Shown: positions 52,149-60,261 of the stretch, one piece after another
Layout: each line of letters starts with the position of its first letter
Position numbering within the stretch: position 1 is the stretch's first letter
Source: Thermococcus sp. M39
Lineage (GTDB): Archaea > Methanobacteriota_B > Thermococci > Thermococcales > Thermococcaceae
Direction: 5' to 3'
Assembly (NCBI RefSeq): GCF_012027325.1
Contig: NZ_SNUG01000001.1
Coordinates: 124,001-188,000, forward strand
Length of the DNA stretch: 64,000 nt
Made by a program: the position numbers and the translations under genes
Notes under the pieces: model-generated
The model's database searches: none
What the model was told of the DNA's origin: nothing
The model's input: the letters and a program-made list of their open reading frames with translations, nothing else

Positions 52149-53900
52149 ATGGAGTGTAGCGTGTGTGCTGGTGGATGCAAATCTGCTGAAGTTGATGAGA
52201 CTCTTGAGGATGGTCATCTGAGGAAGTTTGTGGAGAAATTCAAAGAAGTTATTTTTGAATGTAAAAAGCTTACGAGAAACCAGTACTTGTTCGTAGTCGA
52301 TAAGAACGCCCTTCCAGAAATGGTGCTCTACTGGCACAACAACTCTGAGCTAAAAGAGACTCACTTCTCGATGGGAATTGGAACTGACGAAAGGAGCATT
52401 GCTGGAAAGTTTGCATACGCTCCGGTGATAAACGTTACCGTTGAGCCTGGAAATGGAGATAAGAACTACTGGGTTATCTTGAAAGCATATCTTGACGAGG
52501 ACAACCCTGAATTTCCGTCAATAGCTGCAGAGCTTCCAGCTGCACTCTGGGCAGAGAGGGAGGTTTACGATCTTCTTGGCTTTAACCCTAAAGGTCATCC
52601 TGACTTAAGGAGGCTTGTCCTGCCTGAGGACTGGCCTGAGGGTGTTTATCCACTCAGAAAAGATCACGACTACAAAGCATCTCCGATGGATACTCCCAAG
52701 TGCTACTACAAGCCTGGACCACCAGACACCATGACAGTTCCGATAGGTCCTTATCATCTTGCACTAGATGAGCCAGCTCACTTTAGAATATTCGTCAAGG
52801 GAGAAACAGTAGTTGACGTTGATTACCGTGGCTTCTACTCCCATAGAGGAGTTGAGAAGATAGGAGAAGGGAGGCTGACCTACAACCAGGTTCTCTTCAT
52901 AGCTGAGAGAATCTGCGGAATCTGTGGCTTTCAGCATTCAACGAGCTATGCTCAAGCAGTTGAGAACATTGCTGGTGTTGAAATTCCTGAAAGGGCAATG
53001 TACATAAGGACGATAATGCTCGAGATCGAGAGGATCCATTCCCACATGCTTTGGGCTGGCGTTGCTGCACACCTAACAGGATTTGATACTGGATTCATGC
53101 ACGCTTGGCGCGTCAGAGAGCCAGTCATGTGGCTCGCAGAGAGGCTTACAGGGAACAGAAAAACCTACGGAATCAACATCGTTGGTGGCGTCAGGAGGGA
53201 CTTCCTCGACTACCGCAAAGAGATGATAATGGAGAAGATTAAGGAGCTCAGAAGGCAAGTTGAGGAGTTTATCGAGATAGCGACCGGTACGGCAACCTTT
53301 GTCAAGAGGGCTGAGGGAGTTGGAATTCTGCCGTACAAGGTGGCCAAGGCTTACTCAGTCCTCGGTCCGAACGGAAGGGCCAGCGGGAGGAACATTGACG
53401 TTAGGAGAGACCAGCCCTTCGCGGCATACAAGGATCTGGACTTCAAGGTGCCAGTTTACAAAGAGGGTGATGTTTTAGCCAGATTCCTCATCAGAATGGA
53501 CGAGGTTCTTGAGAGTATCTGGATAATTGAGCAGGCCATTGATCAGATGCCAGGAGGAGACGTCTTCGTACCAATAGGCGAGCTCCCGGAGTATGAGGAG
53601 GGTCTCGGCTACAGCGAAGCTCCAAGAGGTGAGGTCATCCACTACGTTATGACTGACAAGAAGAACAAGGTCTATCGCTGGAAGGTTAGGGCTCCAACTT
53701 ACAACAATCTGCCAGCAGTTCCGGAGATGCTCAAAGGCTACAGCGTTGCCGATGCTCCTCTTATCATAGCGAGCATTGATCCGTGCTACTCCTGTACTGA
53801 GAGAGTCCAGATAGTGGACGTTGAGACTGGAAAAGCTAAGGTTCTGAATGAGCAGCAGTTCAACATGCTCTCAATACAGAAGGGCAAGGGGGTGGCATAA
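52149..53900 (+). CDS. Large subunit of membrane [NiFe] hydrogenase, fused NuoC-NuoD type (HycE-like)
   Basis: The 583-residue protein has a NuoC-like part (about 30-165, with WAEREVYDLLGFNPKGHPDL) followed by the large subunit. Both Ni-binding motifs are intact: RICGICGFQHS (Cys256, Cys259) and DPCYSCTER (Cys546, Cys549). This marks it as a true hydrogenase and not a complex I relative. It should reduce protons to H2 with electrons from formate. The N-terminus MECSVCAGGC has three extra cysteines not usual for the family. HypC and HypD encoded upstream fit its maturation. Confidence 0.95.
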   Translation: MECSVCAGGCKSAEVDETLEDGHLRKFVEKFKEVIFECKKLTRNQYLFVVDKNALPEMVLYWHNNSELKETHFSMGIGTDERSIAGKFAYAPVINVTVEPGNGDKNYWVILKAYLDEDNPEFPSIAAELPAALWAEREVYDLLGFNPKGHPDLRRLVLPEDWPEGVYPLRKDHDYKASPMDTPKCYYKPGPPDTMTVPIGPYHLALDEPAHFRIFVKGETVVDVDYRGFYSHRGVEKIGEGRLTYNQVLFIAERICGICGFQHSTSYAQAVENIAGVEIPERAMYIRTIMLEIERIHSHMLWAGVAAHLTGFDTGFMHAWRVREPVMWLAERLTGNRKTYGINIVGGVRRDFLDYRKEMIMEKIKELRRQVEEFIEIATGTATFVKRAEGVGILPYKVAKAYSVLGPNGRASGRNIDVRRDQPFAAYKDLDFKVPVYKEGDVLARFLIRMDEVLESIWIIEQAIDQMPGGDVFVPIGELPEYEEGLGYSEAPRGEVIHYVMTDKKNKVYRWKVRAPTYNNLPAVPEMLKGYSVADAPLIIASIDPCYSCTERVQIVDVETGKAKVLNEQQFNMLSIQKGKGVA

Positions 53901-54517
53901 TGGCCCAGACGATTTCATTCACTGACAGGCTCAAGTTCTGGAAGAGACCAGAGGAGGAAGTTAAGAAAGCTCCCGTTACTACACCATATCCCTTTGTTGA
54001 CATCGAAAAGCCGCCTGAATACAGGGGAATACCCTACATAGATCCCCATCTCTGCATCGGTTGTGGCGCCTGTGTTAGGGCCTGTCCACCAGACGCGCTC
54101 ACGATAGAGTGGGACTTTGAGAATGGGAGGAAGAGAATTGTCTTCAATGCAGCGCGCTGCATAAGGTGCCACCGCTGCGTCGAAGTTTGTCCAACCGGTG
54201 CGATGCAGGGCACAACGAGGTTCGAGATAGCAACACCGAACAAGGAGGACCTCATCGAGGTTGTTGACCACAAGCTCTACAGATGTCCGCGCTGTGGGAA
54301 GTACGAGGAGTTCACGGAGAGGCAGATACAAAAGATGTTCCAGATTCTTCCGAAGGAAGTCATCGACCAGCACGGCATAGCCGAGAGAGCTTTTCTCTGC
54401 AGGGAGTGCAGGATGGAGGAGAGTGCTAAGACCTTGGCGGTTCAAGGTCCCTATGCGGATAGCCTTCTCCTTTCCCTCTATCCGAGAGGTTCAAAGGTGA
54501 TGGGTGAGAGGAGATGA
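53900..54517 (+). CDS. NuoI/HycF-like 2x[4Fe-4S] subunit with extra C-terminal CxxC pairs
   Basis: The 205-residue protein has two ferredoxin motifs: CIGCGACVRACPPDAL and CIRCHRCVEVCPTGAM. Residues of about 130 to 175 add CPRCGKYEEF and FLCRECRM, likely a zinc or rubredoxin-like knuckle. It should wire electrons between the ferredoxin subunit and the small hydrogenase subunit. Overlaps the neighbours on both sides by 1 and 4 bases. Confidence 0.93.
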   Translation: MAQTISFTDRLKFWKRPEEEVKKAPVTTPYPFVDIEKPPEYRGIPYIDPHLCIGCGACVRACPPDALTIEWDFENGRKRIVFNAARCIRCHRCVEVCPTGAMQGTTRFEIATPNKEDLIEVVDHKLYRCPRCGKYEEFTERQIQKMFQILPKEVIDQHGIAERAFLCRECRMEESAKTLAVQGPYADSLLLSLYPRGSKVMGERR

Positions 54518-55314
54518 GCAGGTTGAAGTCTGTTTGGGTCTTCCATGTTGACAGCGGCTCATGTAATGGTTGCGACATCGAGATACTCGACGTGCTCACG
54601 CCATACTACGACGCCGAGAGGCTGGGAATAAAGCTTGTGCCGAGCCCAAGGCATGCAGACGCCCTTCTCGTCTCGGGCCCGCTAACGAGGCAGACTTATT
54701 ACGCTGTCAAAGCAGCCTACGAGGCAATGCCGCCAAAGCCAAGGATAGTTGTGGCTATAGGCACCTGCGCGTCCAGCGGTGGTATATTCTACAATGGATA
54801 TCCAATCTACAATCCGAACCCGGAGAGGGGAAGTGACAGGCTCAGGACTGGTGGAATAGAGGTTCTTTTAGCGGAATACGGGAAAAAGCCCGATATGTAC
54901 ATCCCGGGATGTCCACCAAGTCCAGAGGAAATACTCTACGGGTTGGCTCAGCTCCTCGGCCTGAAGGAGAAAAAGATGAAGGGTGAGTACTACTATGCAG
55001 ATGAGATTGAGTTCATTTTGCCTGACAGACCTATTGAGGAAAGGATTTATCTGACACTCAGAGAATCCCTGAGGCGCGTTGTGGGTTACTTCGATAGAGA
55101 GAAAGTTCTTGAAGATTTTATGCAACTTGTAAAGAAGGCCCAAGAGAGCGAGAACCCGAGAGAGAGGCTCCACGAGCTTGTCATTGGCTACTTCTTGAAG
55201 GAGAAAGATTCCCGCGTGAAGTTCGCGATAAGATTTCTCGAAAACGAATACTGGAGGTTGAAGGATGCCTACGAAAAGAGGCACATGGCACTTGTTAAAG
55301 CTAGTATACGTTAA
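54514..55314 (+). CDS. Small subunit of membrane [NiFe] hydrogenase (NuoB/HycG-like)
   Basis: The 266-residue protein has the four ligands for the proximal 4Fe-4S cluster: SCNGCDIEIL, IGTCASSGG and PGCPPSPEE. It carries electrons to the Ni-Fe site of the large subunit. The C-terminal 110 residues form a helical extension (LREYFDREK-like VGYFDREKVLEDFMQLVKK) not present in simple NuoB. The start overlaps the NuoI-like gene by ATGAGC/TGA. Confidence 0.93.
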   Translation: MSRLKSVWVFHVDSGSCNGCDIEILDVLTPYYDAERLGIKLVPSPRHADALLVSGPLTRQTYYAVKAAYEAMPPKPRIVVAIGTCASSGGIFYNGYPIYNPNPERGSDRLRTGGIEVLLAEYGKKPDMYIPGCPPSPEEILYGLAQLLGLKEKKMKGEYYYADEIEFILPDRPIEERIYLTLRESLRRVVGYFDREKVLEDFMQLVKKAQESENPRERLHELVIGYFLKEKDSRVKFAIRFLENEYWRLKDAYEKRHMALVKASIR

Positions 55315-55570
55315 TCCTCCATATATTTCTAAGGCTATGGCACACTTCGCTGGCGACATGGCTGTGCTAGAGGAGCTGGGGACGCTTAAGGAGAAAACAG
55401 TTGAAGTAATCAAGGAAAGTCTTGGAACAAAAAGAGACGAAATAGACCTGTCCATAAGCGACCTGATACTGATACCAGTGGAAAGGCTGCCCGAAGACGA
55501 TAGGAAGCTCCTCTTAAAGGTTGCCCAGGAGCTTGAGGGAGATGCCAAACTCAAGATAGTGAGGAGGTGA
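55265..55570 (+). CDS. Small conserved-looking protein of the hydrogenase operon, overlapping the NuoB-like gene
   Basis: A 101-residue soluble protein (HFAGDMAVLEELGTLKEKTV, DLILIPVERLPEDDRKLL) without cysteines or membrane helices. I do not recognise a family. Its ATG follows GGAGGTTGAAGG, so the 50-base overlap with the preceding gene seems real; a later start would lack a ribosome site. It sits exactly between the hydrogenase and antiporter blocks, and may be an assembly or interface subunit. Confidence 0.7.
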   Translation: MPTKRGTWHLLKLVYVNPPYISKAMAHFAGDMAVLEELGTLKEKTVEVIKESLGTKRDEIDLSISDLILIPVERLPEDDRKLLLKVAQELEGDAKLKIVRR

Positions 55571-55574
55571 TAGT

Positions 55575-55859
55575 GTGAGCCTTGAGTCCCAGTTCTTTCT
55601 GCTTATGAAGTTCGTGATACCAATTTACCTGTTAGCATTCATCCTCTACGCTGTTAGGGCATTTAAAGGCCCAACGATAGTAGACATAGTCCTTGCCGTT
55701 GACTGTCTGTCCTTTGATGTAGCTGCGTTCATGGCTATCCTTGCAGTTTACTTCAGGAGCGTCTTCCTTGTGAGCGGGGCGATGATTCTAGCGCTCTGGG
55801 GCTATTTGCTGGACATTTACATAGCAAAACACTTGGTGAGCAGGGAGGTGGGAGCATGA
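55575..55859 (+). CDS. mnhF: Mrp Na+/H+ antiporter subunit MnhF
   Basis: A 94-residue protein with three membrane helices and the MrpF motif RAFKGPTIVDIVLAVD. It starts with GTG behind GAGGTGATA. It is the first of the seven Mrp-type genes that extend to 59678. The complex should exchange Na+ for H+ and turn the proton gradient from the hydrogenase into a sodium gradient for ATP synthesis. Confidence 0.9.
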   Translation: MSLESQFFLLMKFVIPIYLLAFILYAVRAFKGPTIVDIVLAVDCLSFDVAAFMAILAVYFRSVFLVSGAMILALWGYLLDIYIAKHLVSREVGA

Positions 55860-56209
55860 GCGTTCTGTTCTACGTTGGGGCAGTCCTCATCGTCATAGGC
55901 GCGCTCTGTGACTTGTTTGGTGCTTTGGGTCTGCTCCGCTTCCCGAACTTCTACGTTAGGATGCACGCTGCTACAGTGGGGATAATTGGCGGCGCTGCGG
56001 TTCCGCTCTTCGGCGTTGCCCTGCTTGCTCTTGGTGCGGACTTCCTTCATCATAGATACGCGATTGCCGGAGCGAGCTTCATCACTGGAGTGATAGTTCT
56101 CTTAGCCTCTCCAGCTGGAAGCCACGCCCTGGCCTACGCCGCTCATAAGGCCAAGCTTGTCCAGAGGCCAGAGATTGACCATTTGGCAGAGGTGAGGGGT
56201 GATGATTGA
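55856..56209 (+). CDS. mnhG: Mrp antiporter subunit MnhG
   Basis: A 117-residue protein with three helices and the MrpG signatures LFGALGLLRFPNFYVRMHAAT and VLLASPAGSHALAYAAH. It overlaps mnhF by ATGA. Confidence 0.92.
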   Translation: MSVLFYVGAVLIVIGALCDLFGALGLLRFPNFYVRMHAATVGIIGGAAVPLFGVALLALGADFLHHRYAIAGASFITGVIVLLASPAGSHALAYAAHKAKLVQRPEIDHLAEVRGDD

Positions 56210-56456
56210 AATTCATCTGTTAATCCTCAGCCTTGCTCTCATGCTCGGCTTCGTTGCCAGCTATCTAGCTGTGACTGAGAAGGATCTGCTCAAAGCGGTC
56301 GGATTTTCGGCAGTGCAGGCCATAGCTTACGCCATAGCCTTCTACATCCTTATGGCTCCCGACATTGTCCTCGCCTACATAGCGATAGCCGTGGGAATTT
56401 ACTCTGCCCTGCTGATATTTGCTATCAGCAAGACCGAGAGATACGAGGTGGTGTGA
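56202..56456 (+). CDS. DUF4040 subunit (MbhD-like; C-terminal piece of MrpA)
   Basis: An 84-residue membrane protein with three helices and LLKAVGFSAVQAIAYAIAFY plus PDIVLAYIAIAVG, equal to the DUF4040 part of MrpA and to MbhD of Thermococcus hydrogenases. ATG 56202 lies within the end of mnhG and behind GGTGAGGGGTG. In archaea MrpA is split into small subunits, of which this is one. Confidence 0.87.
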   Translation: MIEIHLLILSLALMLGFVASYLAVTEKDLLKAVGFSAVQAIAYAIAFYILMAPDIVLAYIAIAVGIYSALLIFAISKTERYEVV

Positions 56457-57230
56457 ATGAGGAGCAAGAGTCTAATTACTGCCATTGCAATCCTCACCTT
56501 CGCTGCACTCATGACTTATGCCGTGGTATCTCTCGGTATCTTTGGTGATGGTACTGGGATTAGGCCCCTTGGTGAGTTCTATCTTGAGAACAGCTACTTT
56601 GGTGATTACTCGGCTAAGAGTCCGGAGGTTGTTACCTCAATTCTCTGGGACTATCGTGGTGTTGATACGCTCTTTGAGACTGCTGTCTTCTTCCTCGCCA
56701 TAATAGGTAGCCTTACCGTCTTTAGGCTCACCAAAGAACAGGAGAAGGAAGTTAAAAAGGCTGAGAAAGCCCCAACTGAGCTGACACCAATAGTGAAGGA
56801 CGTCACGAAAGTAATAGTCGTCATGATTCTTGCTGTTTCAGCTTCGATTGCTTTGCATGGTCATTTGACTCCTGGTGGTGGTTTCCAGGGTGGTTCAGCC
56901 CTAGCAGTAGCGCCTCTCCTCATCATCGCTGCTTATTCAAAGTATACCCTCGAGGAGAATGGCCTCGATAAGACGAGAGCATTAATCCTGCGTTCTATTG
57001 GTCTCTTAGGAATTGCATTGACTGCACTGGTTCCACTATTAACTGGTGGTTTCATCATGCAGAATCAACCAATATTCCCTGCCGAGCTCGATGGACAACT
57101 CATCGGCGGCTCACTGATTTACTACAACTTCTTCGAGTTTCTTGCGGTGGGAGCAGGCTTTACAGCAGTATTCCTGCTCTTAGCAATTCCAGAAGAGAAG
57201 TTCAAGAAAATCCTGGGGGTGAAAAAATGA
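56457..57230 (+). CDS. mnhB: Fused MbhE-MbhF-like / MnhB antiporter subunit
   Basis: The 257-residue protein joins two parts. Residues 1-100 resemble MbhE (the MrpA end piece, with SILWDYRGVDTLFETAVFF). Residues 115-257 are MnhB proper, with HGHLTPGGGFQGGSA and FFEFLAVGAGF. A charged linker (KEQEKEVKKAEKA) lies between. In the Mbh hydrogenases these are two genes. The bases for the HGHLTPGGGFQGG core use AT-ending codons, unlike the flanks. Confidence 0.88.
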   Translation: MRSKSLITAIAILTFAALMTYAVVSLGIFGDGTGIRPLGEFYLENSYFGDYSAKSPEVVTSILWDYRGVDTLFETAVFFLAIIGSLTVFRLTKEQEKEVKKAEKAPTELTPIVKDVTKVIVVMILAVSASIALHGHLTPGGGFQGGSALAVAPLLIIAAYSKYTLEENGLDKTRALILRSIGLLGIALTALVPLLTGGFIMQNQPIFPAELDGQLIGGSLIYYNFFEFLAVGAGFTAVFLLLAIPEEKFKKILGVKK

Positions 57231-57619
57231 GCATCTTGGAGTTCCTGTGGGATTATCTCTGGGTCGTCCTCCTGCTCACCTTGGCTGTCTCGCTGTACGG
57301 TATAATCGCCAGGCCGAACATGCTGAAGAAAATCATATCGCTCACGATACTCGGTGATGTTGTTAACGTCATGGTAGTCTTCATAGGCTACCGCCTCACT
57401 TATCCAGTGGTCCCGCCGATACTGCCGTCCCTTTCAAAGGAATCCCTCAGTCAGTTTGTGAACACTGCCGTTGACCCGCTTCCACAGGCCCTTGTCATAA
57501 CCGCCGTAGTCATAGGAATGGCCGTGAACATGCTCTTGGCTGTGCTGACGATACAGCTCTACCGTCTCTACGGCACGCTCGACGTCAGGGAGATAGCTAA
57601 GAGAGGTGGTGAGGAATGA
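57227..57619 (+). CDS. mnhC: Mrp antiporter subunit MnhC (NuoK-like)
   Basis: A 130-residue protein with three helices in the NuoK/MnhC manner: YGIIARPNMLKKIISLTILG and DPLPQALVITAVVIGMAVN. It overlaps both neighbours by 4 bases (ATGA). Confidence 0.92.
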   Translation: MSILEFLWDYLWVVLLLTLAVSLYGIIARPNMLKKIISLTILGDVVNVMVVFIGYRLTYPVVPPILPSLSKESLSQFVNTAVDPLPQALVITAVVIGMAVNMLLAVLTIQLYRLYGTLDVREIAKRGGEE

Positions 57620-58101
57620 GGGGCGTCCTTCCAACTGCTTTACTTGCCTTTATTACCTACGTGCTCTTCACGGGCTCTGCCACTCCCTACGACCTGTTCA
57701 CGGGTGCAATTGTCGCCGTGGGTGTAGGACTGCTAATGGGTAAATATGTCGTCCAGAGCGACGCTAAGGCATTGAACCCGGTAAGGTGGTTCTGGAGTAT
57801 TGTTTACTTCATCTGGTACATGCTCGTGGCCGAGACCAAGTCTCACATTGACGTAATACGCAGAATAATTACTGGCAACTACAATCCTGGAATAGTTAAG
57901 GTTCCCGTTGATGTCGAGACGAGCTACGCGAAAACGCTCATCGCCAACTCAATAACCAACACCCCGGGAACATATGTGGTCAACATGGATGAGAAGTACC
58001 TCTACGTGCACTGGATTGACGTAGCAACTGAAGATCCTGAAAAGGCAAGGGAAGAAATCTCCGCCGACTTTGAGAGGTTCGCGAAGAGAATACTGGAGTG
58101 A
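57616..58101 (+). CDS. mnhE: Mrp antiporter subunit MnhE
   Basis: The 161-residue protein has two or three N-terminal helices and the MnhE core IVYFIWYMLVAETKSHIDV, then SITNTPGTYVVNMDEKYLYV. Its start codon overlaps the mnhC stop. Confidence 0.92.
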   Translation: MRGVLPTALLAFITYVLFTGSATPYDLFTGAIVAVGVGLLMGKYVVQSDAKALNPVRWFWSIVYFIWYMLVAETKSHIDVIRRIITGNYNPGIVKVPVDVETSYAKTLIANSITNTPGTYVVNMDEKYLYVHWIDVATEDPEKAREEISADFERFAKRILE

Positions 58102-58112
58102 GGTGAGAGGAA

Positions 58113-59678
58113 ATGGACGTTGTAGGATTAACTCCCGTGATCCCGGTCATCTTTGCCTTTGCACTCCCTCTGACTTCGATCATCGTTAAGGGTAACAGGA
58201 AGATAATCCAAGCCTATGCACTACTCGGCACGGGTTTAACCTTAATCAGCGCGCTCAAGCTTTTCGAACTAGTGTACTCCTCTGAAAAGCCGCTGATATA
58301 TACTTTTGGCGGCTGGACTGCTCCAATTGGCATAATCTATGAGGTTGACAGAACTGGGGCACTCATAACTCTCCTCACCGCCGCGCTGATGTTCCTCATT
58401 GCAATTTACAGCTACCGCTATCTTGAGCACGAGGAGGGTTTGGAGTGGTACTATACACTTTATTTAGGCTTGGAAGCTGGACTTTTGGGTGTTTTACTCA
58501 CTGGTGATGCTTTCAACCTCTTCGTCATGATTGAGGTCACCAGCATTGCCGCCTACGCTCTAGTGGCGTTCTACAGGGGAAGGAAGGACGCAGTTCATGC
58601 TGCATTGAAGTATGCCTTCATAGGCGCGATAGGCACGACTATGTACTTCTTAGCGCTTGGAATTCTCTACGGGGCTTTTGGTACGGTTAATCTTGCTGAT
58701 TTATCGGCAAAAGTTCATGGTTTGAGTTTTCCAGTGACTGGCAGTCCAGTTGGGAATATTGTAATTGCCTCTGGTGTTGCTTTAGCCTTAGCCACTTGGG
58801 CGTTTTTAATTAAAGCGGCAATTGTGCCGAATCACTTCTGGCTTCCGGAAGCTCACCCAGCGGCACCAAGCCCAATTTCAGCAGTCCTCTCCGGATTAGT
58901 CGTTAACGTCGGAGTTTATGCCCTGATTAGATTCCTCTACACGGTCTACGGTGGTGAACTCACACCGGGTCTGGCAAAAATCGTTGGAACCCTGGGGACA
59001 GTAGTCATAACCCTCGGTGCGGTTTCGGCACTTTTCGGTGCACTCATGATGAACGCCCAGAGGGACGTTAAGAAGCTCATAGCTTACTCCACGATAATGC
59101 ACATGGGCTACCTCTTCATGGCTGTTGGATTAGGAACACAATTAGGCTTACAAGCAGCATTATTCCACATTGTCAACCATGCCATTGCCAAGGCATTACT
59201 CTTCCTTGCTGCGGGCATGTTCATCCACGCCGTTGGCTCAAGAGACATCAATGATATGGCTGGTTTGGGCAGGCAGATGCCAATGGCAACTCTCGGACTC
59301 GCAATAGCAACCCTCAGCCTCGTAGGAATTCCACCGTTCAACGTGTTCTTCAGCAAGCTGCTCCTCTTTGATGCCCTGATGGAGAGAAGTTTTGCTTTGG
59401 CAATGGTCATTGTGGTCAGCTCTGTGACGGCACTCGTTGCCTACATGCGCGTCTTCTACAAGGTATGGCTTGGCAAACCAACCAAGGACGTCACAGTGAA
59501 GGAACCAGTAAGCATGAGCCTAGTGGTTCTTCTGCTGGCAGCGACGGTTATTGTAATAGGTCTCGTTGCACCGATAGTGCTCCAAAACTACATAGAACCT
59601 GCAGTAGCCCAGACAGTGAATTATAAACTATACATTCAGACTGCACGTGAATATGCGTTAAGGTTAAAACTCCCCTAA
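58113..59678 (+). CDS. mnhD: Mrp antiporter subunit MnhD (NuoN/NuoM-like)
   Basis: A 521-residue protein with about 14 helices. FNLFVMIEVTSIAAYALVAF carries the helix-5 Glu, FLIKAAIVPNHFWLPEAHP the helix-7 Lys, and HIVNHAIAKALLFLAAG the helix-12 region. It is the main ion-translocating subunit. GAGGTGAGAGG precedes the ATG. Codon use changes along the gene: AT-ending blocks (around 58440-58830 and 59125-59215) alternate with GC-ending ones. Confidence 0.92.
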   Translation: MDVVGLTPVIPVIFAFALPLTSIIVKGNRKIIQAYALLGTGLTLISALKLFELVYSSEKPLIYTFGGWTAPIGIIYEVDRTGALITLLTAALMFLIAIYSYRYLEHEEGLEWYYTLYLGLEAGLLGVLLTGDAFNLFVMIEVTSIAAYALVAFYRGRKDAVHAALKYAFIGAIGTTMYFLALGILYGAFGTVNLADLSAKVHGLSFPVTGSPVGNIVIASGVALALATWAFLIKAAIVPNHFWLPEAHPAAPSPISAVLSGLVVNVGVYALIRFLYTVYGGELTPGLAKIVGTLGTVVITLGAVSALFGALMMNAQRDVKKLIAYSTIMHMGYLFMAVGLGTQLGLQAALFHIVNHAIAKALLFLAAGMFIHAVGSRDINDMAGLGRQMPMATLGLAIATLSLVGIPPFNVFFSKLLLFDALMERSFALAMVIVVSSVTALVAYMRVFYKVWLGKPTKDVTVKEPVSMSLVVLLLAATVIVIGLVAPIVLQNYIEPAVAQTVNYKLYIQTAREYALRLKLP

Positions 59679-59704
59679 CCTCTTAAATTTTTGGAGGTGC
59701 TGAA

Positions 59705-60124
59705 ATGAGTATTGAAGAAGCAAAGCAAAAGCTTTTCCAGCGGATAACGGAGTTCTACGGTGATAATTTGCTCTCTGTGGTCTTCTATGGGGCTCACCTG
59801 AAGGGCAAGCTCAATGAGATTGACGTCCTCGTGATCATTGACAAACCCTACGACCCAGTCAAGCTCAACCGCGTGGCGGACTTCATAGAGAATATTAAGG
59901 AGCCTGTTGAGAGGGAGTATGGTTACTTTATAGCTTTTGAACTCTACACAAGAGAGGAGGCGGAAAACTTTCACGCGTCTTATCTTGACATTGCAAAAGC
60001 TTATGAAGTAGCATATGATAAAGGTGATTACTTCAAGAACCTTTTAAGGAGAATGACTCATCCAGACACATCTATGGAGCATATAAAGTACCTCACAACT
60101 ATTGAGATTTTAAAGGACGAATGA
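59705..60124 (+). CDS. Degenerate nucleotidyltransferase-like (MNT) domain protein
   Basis: A 139-residue soluble protein resembling minimal nucleotidyltransferases: LLSVVFYGAHLKGKLNEIDVLVIID. The usual GS motif is GA, and the DxD pair is D-V-L-V, so catalysis is doubtful. It starts 26 bases after mnhD behind GGAGGTGCTG and may be the last gene of the operon. It could instead be the antitoxin-like half of a lost pair; I see no HEPN partner. Confidence 0.65.
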   Translation: MSIEEAKQKLFQRITEFYGDNLLSVVFYGAHLKGKLNEIDVLVIIDKPYDPVKLNRVADFIENIKEPVEREYGYFIAFELYTREEAENFHASYLDIAKAYEVAYDKGDYFKNLLRRMTHPDTSMEHIKYLTTIEILKDE

Positions 60125-60261
60125 TTTTCGAAATTCCTATTTTTCTGTCTTAAACCTTTAGTTGAACACCTACCGTTTTAAAAAGCGTTAAAAATTGCCA
60201 TTTTAATTCTCATTTGATAATACAAAATCTAAAATCAGTAGCACAAATGGTGGTGAAATTT

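Noticed and set aside
54868-55554. 228-codon minus-strand frame under the NuoB-like gene
   Set aside because: Antisense to cysteine-motif coding sequence; no supporting signals.
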